Notes under the pieces: generated by a model | What the model was told of the DNA's origin: nothing | Seen by the model: only the letters and a program-made list of their open reading frames with translations | Databases searched by the model: none | From: Aphelocoma coerulescens | Lineage: Eukaryota; Chordata; Aves; Passeriformes; Corvidae | DNA length: 64,000 bases | Reading direction: 5' to 3' | NCBI RefSeq assembly: GCF_041296385.1 | Contig: NC_091020.1 | Location: 35,575,001-35,639,000 of the forward strand | Part shown: positions 62,416-64,000 of the stretch, piece after piece | Numbering within the stretch: the stretch's first letter is position 1 | Layout: every line of letters starts with the position of its first letter | Position numbers and translations under genes: made by a program

Positions 62416-63033
62416 CTCCAGTTCTTAGCTGTCCAACAAGCCCATCCCTGCTGGTGATGATGCTCAAATCTCCTGGCCCTCCCAAAGGAACGCCAGGGCA
62501 GTGCATTAGGCCCAGGAGTCAATCACTGCTGGATTAACCACTGCAGAGGATGAGCACCACAGTGTGCAACAACCTGACACAAACATCCCGGCAGCTCAGG
62601 GTGCATAACGAGGGTGAAGGGCAGCTGAAGTCATGTGGCTTTCTTCCAAAAGCTAAAAATTAAAATAAATGTTTGATTGAGCAGGAAAAAAGCAATACCC
62701 AGGAAGCTGCTGCATTGCTCTCTCTTTAATTTTCCTGTAGTCATTAGAGAGACATTGTTTCACAGTTGTTTTATCTTTTCCTGCTGCAGGATCACATCTC
62801 TCCCAGCCTTTATCATTTTGATTTCTCTGACCAATCTCCTCTTAATCTTTTGGTTCAGCAGGGCTGGAGCCCACGGTCCTGCCACAGTGCCCTCTCCCTC
62901 CAGCTGTGCACACCAGAAAGCCTGGCAAGCAAAACAACAAAGGCTCTTCATTTTTTACACATTTTCATCTCTTTTCTCCTTGTATAGGTTTCTCAGTCCT
63001 ATTAATACATTTTATAGCACTGTAAAGTGCTCC
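62416..63033. other. Single-copy non-coding DNA
   Basis: Nothing is recognised. Confidence 0.5.
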
Positions 63034-63156
63034 TGGCCAGGCTGGACATGGCTTGGAGCAAGCTGGGATAGTGGAAGGTGTCCCTGCCTGTGGCAGGGGG
63101 TGGGACTGGATGGGATTTAAGATCCCTTCAAACCCAAACCAGTCTGTGGTTGTATG
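63034..63156 (+). mobile_element. CR1 LINE 3'-terminal fragment
   Basis: 'ggccaggctggacatggctt', 'ggatagtggaaggtgtccct' and 'ggcagggggtgggactgg' end in 'accagtctgtggttgtatgg'. Confidence 0.92.
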
Positions 63157-64000
63157 GTAAAAATCCCTAATTCATAGGAGTGATGTAGATCAGAACTTAG
63201 GAAAATAAAGGCACCAACAAGCCCATTCAGACCCTTAACATGGAGGAACTGTTGGCTATCCAAGAGCCACCAGTGTCCTGGGAAGACCCCCTGGAGCAAC
63301 TGCTGGAGCTCCCTGGCTATAGAAAGGTGCTGTGAGTGTTCCTGGCTGTGGATCACAGCCCTAAAGGAGCCAAGGGGGGAAAAAACAGGAAGCAAGAAGT
63401 GGGAAGGGCAGGATCTGCTGGAGCCCCTGGCCAGGCAGGCACAGCCCTGGGATGCTCCTCATCCTGCACGACCTCTGTGCCCAGCTATGCAGGAGCGAGG
63501 AGTTCTCCCAGGGCTGCAAGCCTAAATCCCTCAAGGAAAAGTGGAAAGAACTAAGAGAGAAGGATAGCAGCTTGGTCCTTCAAAACCAGAGGAGGAATCA
63601 TAGCCTCAAAGAGTTGCAGCATATTTTTTACAAACATTTGAGCTCTACTTACATCAAATGTCCTCGTGTTCAGAACAGGTGGCTCACCAACCCTTTTCCT
63701 CTGTAATTTCGTTATGAAAGCTGCCTTATTTATCTCTCAGACTCATCTGAAAATTACAAAAAAGAAAACAAAACATGTCGGAAAAGTGTTTATTGGAAGA
63801 GTTGCAGTCTTGAGGGATATTCTCCAAGGGAAAGGGATGTTTAATTGAACACACAGGCAGCACTCGCCCAATGGAAGGCGCCTCTGAAGTCCTGGCGGCG
63901 GTTTCCTGGCATACATTACTCCCAATATTCGTCAGGGAGTGTTTATTTTGGATAACTCAGGCTTCCACAGACACACCGAGAAGTGAGGTAACAGTTAAAG
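63157..64000. other. Single-copy non-coding DNA
   Basis: No gene or repeat is recognised up to the end of the window. Confidence 0.5.

Overview
The window looks like non-coding (intergenic or intronic) DNA from a bird, probably a songbird. The main evidence is about two dozen 5'-truncated copies of the CR1 (chicken repeat 1) LINE. In sense these end in the avian CR1 signature: 'ccatggcaggg', then 'ggtcccttccaaccc', then a short ATTCTATGA-like tail. Many copies share a nearly identical 3' segment, which points to a recently active CR1 subfamily. The songbird assignment is inference from the look of that subfamily. No bacterial, plasmid, phage or CRISPR features are present. I found no rRNA, tRNA or established protein-coding gene.

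Layout. 1-14.1 kb: moderately AT-rich single-copy DNA with scattered CR1 copies, a GGGA repeat near 8.15 kb and a duplicated (TA)n tract near 10.2 kb. 14.1-22.4 kb: several CR1 copies on both strands, an ATGTAA hexamer array fused to the broken edge of a CR1, and an A18 run. 22.4-33 kb: long single-copy stretches rich in TAAT and ATTA cores that resemble conserved developmental enhancers, a 360-bp GATA/TA low-complexity tract, and a CpG-richer patch with a strong acceptor/donor pair near 28.3 kb. 33-49 kb: more single-copy DNA with CR1 pairs. 49-54 kb: three direct CR1 copies, a possible two-exon small transmembrane-protein gene, and a very long pure pyrimidine (TTTTC)n/(TTCCC)n satellite. 54-64 kb: single-copy DNA with an inverted pair of long CR1 copies.

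Most long open reading frames are CR1 3' regions read in several frames, or simple repeats. The best candidate for something functional and undescribed is at 50124-50989. A short Cys-rich first exon with a DxLL...CxxCxxxC pattern, reminiscent of BCMA/TACI/BAFF-receptor ligand-binding domains, splices in frame to an exon encoding one good transmembrane helix and a short tail. The evidence is suggestive only, because an open frame of that length is expected about once by chance in a window this size.
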